This document shows, piece after piece, positions 62,738 to 64,000 of a stretch of DNA of 64,000 nucleotides. The notes beneath the pieces are model-generated. The model was not told the origin of the DNA. It searched no databases and worked only from the letters and a program-made list of their open reading frames with translations. The DNA comes from Leptolinea sp964446955 (GTDB lineage Bacteria > Chloroflexota > Anaerolineae > Anaerolineales > Anaerolineaceae): assembly GCA_964446955.1 (NCBI GenBank), contig CAYUQJ010000003.1, positions 124,001 through 188,000 of the forward strand, read 5' to 3'. The translations under genes were made by a program, and so were the position numbers. Each line of letters starts with the position of its first letter. Within the stretch, counting starts at the first letter, position 1.

Positions 62738-63922
62738 TTATTGGATTACGCCCAAATCTTTGCCAACTTTCTTGAATATCGCAAGTCCCTGATCCAGGTC
62801 GTCGCGGCTGTGGGCGGCAGAGATCATCACACGGATTCGCGCTTTGCCCTTCGGTACAGTGGGAAATCCCAGTGCCATGGCAAAAACACCGTTATCAAAC
62901 AGCGATCGGCTGAATTGTTGCGCCAGCGGCGCTTCGCCCAACATGACAGGAGTAATCGGTGTTGTGCTCACACCGGTATCAAATCCCAGCGTTTTCATTT
63001 CGGCTTTGAAATAGCGCGCATTCTCCCAAAGGCGGTCCACCAGTTCGGTTGACTCTTCCAGCACATCTAATGCGGCAATACACGCGGCAGCATCCGGTGG
63101 TGTGACGGCGGATGAGAACAGGAAAGGACGACCGCGCTGCCTCAGCCAATCGATGATCACCGGCTTGCCGGCAACGACACCCCCCATTACTCCAAATGCC
63201 TTGGACATGGTTCCGATTTCGATATCCACTTTCCCATGCAGGTGAAAGTGATCCACAATGCCACGGCCGCCGGTTCCCAAAACACCTTCTCCATGAGCGT
63301 CATCCACCATCAACAGGATATCGTACGATTCAGCGATCTCATAGATCTTATCCAGTGGCGCGATATCCCCATCCATGCTGAACACGCCATCGGTCACGAT
63401 CAGAGCCCGGCGGTAGGTGCCTTCCGCTTCCTTGATAACCTGTTCAAGGGAGGAAGGATCGGCATGCGCAAAACGCACGATCTTTGCTCCGGAGAGGCGG
63501 GCACCATCGATGATACTGGCATGATTCAGTTCATCAGAAAAGATCACATCCTCTTTGCCAACCAGTGCCGGGATGGTGGCCAGATTGGCGCAAAAACCGG
63601 ATTGGAAGGTGATGGCAGCATCCACTTTTTTAAAGGCGGCCATGCGCTTTTCCAATTCGAGGTGGATATCCATGGTTCCGGCAATGGTGCGCACGGCTGC
63701 GGGACCTATGCCAAACCGGTCTATGGCTTCCTTAGCCGCCTTAAGCAGGCGCGGATGGTTGGCAAAACCCAGGTAATTGTTGGAACAAAAATTCAGCGAC
63801 TTTTTTCCATCGACCGTCAACCAGGCCCCCTGTGGGCTGTTGATGGTACGGATCCGATTGAATAGACCGGCTTGTTGCAACGCGTCGATCTCTTCCTGAA
63901 TCCAGTTTAAACGGTTTGCCAT
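62738..63922 (-). CDS. kbl: Glycine C-acetyltransferase (2-amino-3-ketobutyrate CoA ligase)
   Basis: PLP-dependent alpha-oxoamine synthase of 394 residues, the normal Kbl length. It has FCSNNYLGFANHPRL (about 45-59), RTIAGTMDIHLELE, SDELNHASIIDGARL, VMVDDAHG-type LMVDDAHGEGVLG, the lysine in GTMSKAFGVMGG, and PKGKARIRVMISAAH. It catalyses the acetyl-CoA/glycine to 2-amino-3-ketobutyrate reaction, the second step of threonine degradation. No tdh is in the window. AAGGAG precedes the ATG. BioF-like enzymes share the fold, but the LRQRGRPFLFS and C-terminal motifs fit Kbl better. Confidence 0.92.
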   Translation of the reverse strand: MANRLNWIQEEIDALQQAGLFNRIRTINSPQGAWLTVDGKKSLNFCSNNYLGFANHPRLLKAAKEAIDRFGIGPAAVRTIAGTMDIHLELEKRMAAFKKVDAAITFQSGFCANLATIPALVGKEDVIFSDELNHASIIDGARLSGAKIVRFAHADPSSLEQVIKEAEGTYRRALIVTDGVFSMDGDIAPLDKIYEIAESYDILLMVDDAHGEGVLGTGGRGIVDHFHLHGKVDIEIGTMSKAFGVMGGVVAGKPVIIDWLRQRGRPFLFSSAVTPPDAAACIAALDVLEESTELVDRLWENARYFKAEMKTLGFDTGVSTTPITPVMLGEAPLAQQFSRSLFDNGVFAMALGFPTVPKGKARIRVMISAAHSRDDLDQGLAIFKKVGKDLGVIQ

Positions 63923-64000
63923 GTTGACTCCTTGTGCGTAGCAATAAGTTTGAAAAAACTATTTAGTCAATGGTCTTTCCGGCGACAGAAATTAGAACAT

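Noticed and set aside
63942..63970. Possible kbl promoter on the minus strand (TTGACT, then TTATTG or TATTGC)
   Set aside because: The -35 box is good but neither -10 candidate at 17 or 18 bases matches well; too weak to list as a feature.
1..64000. CRISPR arrays, tRNA/rRNA genes, insertion sequences, phage genes
   Set aside because: None was seen: no spaced repeats, no cloverleaf-type sequence noticed, and no transposase or integrase-like protein.

Overview
The window is one long cell-surface glycan locus followed by a few housekeeping genes. It suggests an environmental bacterium with mid-range GC content. The mix of families fits Chloroflexota (Anaerolineae-like): a DUF711/ACT pair, Kbl, many large GT-C membrane proteins, and a winged-helix regulator heading a glycan operon. 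This assignment is inference from protein families only; no rRNA or other marker gene is present. Nearly everything up to 60.5 kb lies on the plus strand. Genes are packed with ATGA, GTGA or 1-base overlaps, which indicates long polycistronic units. No tRNA, rRNA, CRISPR array, insertion sequence or transposase was seen, and no gap without a gene exceeds about 160 bases.

Layout. 1-768: 3' part of a transglutaminase-like membrane protein (AT-rich). 930-3055: a two-gene sugar unit (Gfo/Idh/MocA dehydrogenase and DegT-type aminotransferase) closed by a strong terminator. 3187-19344: a first glycan operon with three GT4 glycosyltransferases, a methyltransferase-GT2 fusion, a second methyltransferase, asparagine synthase, a WecA-like initiating phosphoglycosyltransferase and three very large GT-C proteins. 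19382-40298: a second operon that starts with a near-consensus promoter, a 17-bp inverted repeat and a winged-helix regulator. It continues with a GDP-fucose-synthase-like epimerase, the Wzm/Wzt ABC exporter, capsule-type glycosyltransferases, a PseB/RmlD/NeuB/SpsF set, another Gfo/Idh enzyme and more GT-C proteins. 40302-41268: an isolated minus-strand DUF4380 gene with its own terminator. 41343-58579: a third glycan block with a PtmA-like SDR, a CMP-sugar synthetase fused to a HAD phosphatase, a SAF-less NeuB, a small membrane protein beside an alkaline-phosphatase-fold enzyme, a cysteine-motif GT-B, a further cytidylyltransferase, a hydroxyacid dehydrogenase, a second SDR, a DUF115/GT42-like protein, and a GT2/GT-C/GT-C/GT2 module. 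58621-63922: a small membrane protein, a secreted PQQ-type sugar dehydrogenase, a Cys-rich 74-residue protein, and on the minus strand the DUF711 and ACT-domain genes and kbl.

How it works together (inference). A WecA-like enzyme would place the first sugar phosphate on undecaprenyl phosphate. Cytoplasmic GT4, GT2 and capsule-type enzymes would extend the chain, and Wzm/Wzt would export it. The many GT-C proteins would add sugars from polyprenyl-phosphate donors outside the membrane, one donor perhaps made by the GT2 half of the fusion protein. Two NeuB-type synthases and three cytidylyltransferase domains imply at least two CMP-activated acidic nine-carbon (nonulosonic) sugars. The DUF115/GT42-like protein is a candidate to transfer one of them. 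No Wzx flippase, Wzy polymerase or O-antigen ligase was recognised, which fits ABC-dependent export.

The features most worth following are the regulator with its promoter and operator, the two unusual nonulosonate gene sets, the GT42-like candidate, the extended GT-C family, and two conserved but uncharacterised proteins (the small DPGSGS-motif protein and the Cys-motif glycosyltransferase).
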